Shown: positions 41,276 through 41,847 of the stretch, piece after piece
Layout of the letters: each line of letters begins with the position of its first letter
How positions within the stretch are numbered: the stretch's first letter is position 1
Assembly (NCBI GenBank): GCA_913777465.1
Contig: CAJYRQ010000069.1
Location: 1-41,847, forward strand
Length of the DNA: 41,847 nucleotides
Direction of reading: 5' to 3'
DNA from: an uncultured Chryseobacterium sp.
GTDB taxonomy: Bacteria > Bacteroidota > Bacteroidia > Flavobacteriales > Weeksellaceae
Notes under the pieces: generated by a model
Databases searched by the model: none
Seen by the model: only the letters and a program-made list of their open reading frames with translations
Told to the model about the DNA's origin: nothing
Made by a program: the position numbers and the translations under genes

Positions 41276-41847
41276 ATGAATATTTTAGATAAAATCATCC
41301 ATAGAAAAAAAGAAGAGCTGGCATTTTCGAAATCAAAAGTTTCGGTTCAGCAGCTTAAAGATTCGGAATTCTTCGGGAGAAAAAGTTTTTCATTAAAAGA
41401 GACCTTAAAAACCAAAAACGGGATTATCGCTGAATTCAAAAGGCAATCTCCGTCCAAAGGGATCATCAATGACAAAGTTTCACCGCTGGAAGTGATTTCT
41501 ACTTATGCACAGTCCGGAGCCAGCGCAGTTTCGGTTCTTACGGACCGGGATTTTTTCGGCGGAAATTCCAATGATATTCTGAGCATCAGAAATCATATTC
41601 AAATTCCTGTTCTGAGAAAGGATTTTATGGTGGACGAATACCAGTTTTATGAAGCCAAATCCATCGGTGCCGATGTCATTTTATTGATTGCGGCCTGTCT
41701 TTCCCCTCAGCAGGTTCAGGAATTCACAGCACTTTCCCATGAGCTGGGATTGGAAGCCTTGCTTGAAATCCATTCGGAAGAAGAATTAAAACATATTAAT
41801 CCGGATATTGATTTTGTGGGTATCAACAACAGGAACCTGAAAGATTT
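41276..41847 (+). CDS. trpC: Indole-3-glycerol phosphate synthase, cut by the window end
   Basis: First 190 codons, 3' end missing. TrpC closes the indole ring in the fourth step of tryptophan synthesis. Motifs: MNILDKIIHRKKEEL start, IAEFKRQSPSKGII (catalytic Lys), GASAVSVLTDRDFFGG, VLRKDFMVDEYQ (catalytic Lys), GADVILLIAACLS, LLEIHSEEEL and VGINNRNL at the cut. An ATG at 41270 would add two residues; 41276 gives the usual N-terminus. Probably more trp genes (F, B, A) follow. Confidence 0.95.
   Translation, partial: MNILDKIIHRKKEELAFSKSKVSVQQLKDSEFFGRKSFSLKETLKTKNGIIAEFKRQSPSKGIINDKVSPLEVISTYAQSGASAVSVLTDRDFFGGNSNDILSIRNHIQIPVLRKDFMVDEYQFYEAKSIGADVILLIAACLSPQQVQEFTALSHELGLEALLEIHSEEELKHINPDIDFVGINNRNLKD

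Overview
The window reads as a chromosomal segment of a Flavobacteriia species, most likely Chryseobacterium or a close Weeksellaceae relative. The signs are a PorT-type outer-membrane protein beside ubiE, two proteins with type IX secretion C-terminal sorting domains, cytochrome bd next to a menaquinone methyltransferase, DUF3857 proteins, a 6S-Flavo-like RNA beside zapA, and many TAnnTTTG promoter elements. The genus is inferred from gene content, not tested. I saw no rRNA, tRNA, CRISPR array, integrase or transposase.

Layout. 1-3313: AT-rich peptide-maturation operon of the grasp-with-spasm type (exported protein, ATP-grasp GwsG, 52-aa ORF, SPASM-only GwsS), entered through a hairpin terminator; the precursor gene probably lies just left of the window. 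3636-6135: rny, a 6S RNA, zapA and a coiled-coil gene. 6163-8305: operon of a membrane-anchored protein, ubiE and porT. 8407-17000: KAS III-like enzyme, metallophosphoesterase, a deacetylase-fold protein with a damaged active site, SDR-type threonine dehydrogenase, gamma-glutamyltransferase, DctA and a lipid kinase. 17045-21779: a DUF3298-type lipoprotein and two DUF3857/transglutaminase-like proteins, one with and one without the catalytic Cys. 21913-26464: gyrB and cydAB. 26679-30727: tandem-OmpA protein and two paralogous T9SS cargo proteins. 30777-34465: lysS followed by an inserted ATPase-nuclease pair. 34659-36421: an orphan short transcript, rlmF, a cytochrome c lipoprotein and a small lipoprotein. 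36985-end: the trp operon.

Three things stand out. First, an ABC-type ATPase (Walker A, signature, Walker B, H-loop) and a small PD-(D/E)XK nuclease-like protein, overlapping by 4 bp, sit exactly behind lysS. A diverged second copy of the last 18 lysS codons lies on their far side, in front of what looks like the original lysS terminator. This is a good candidate for a little-described two-gene defence module in a lysS-tail insertion site. Second, the trp operon starts with a nearly leaderless leader peptide containing three consecutive Trp codons and an attenuator, and is interrupted by a four-helix-bundle (23S IVP-type) gene and by an unknown 175-aa gene. Third, arrays of degenerate 7-bp repeats recur at five places; one supplies the last codons and stop of trpE, and another, of inverted sense, is translated as the N-terminus of TrpG.

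Limits: all family calls are by eye from sequence motifs; no database search or folding program was run.
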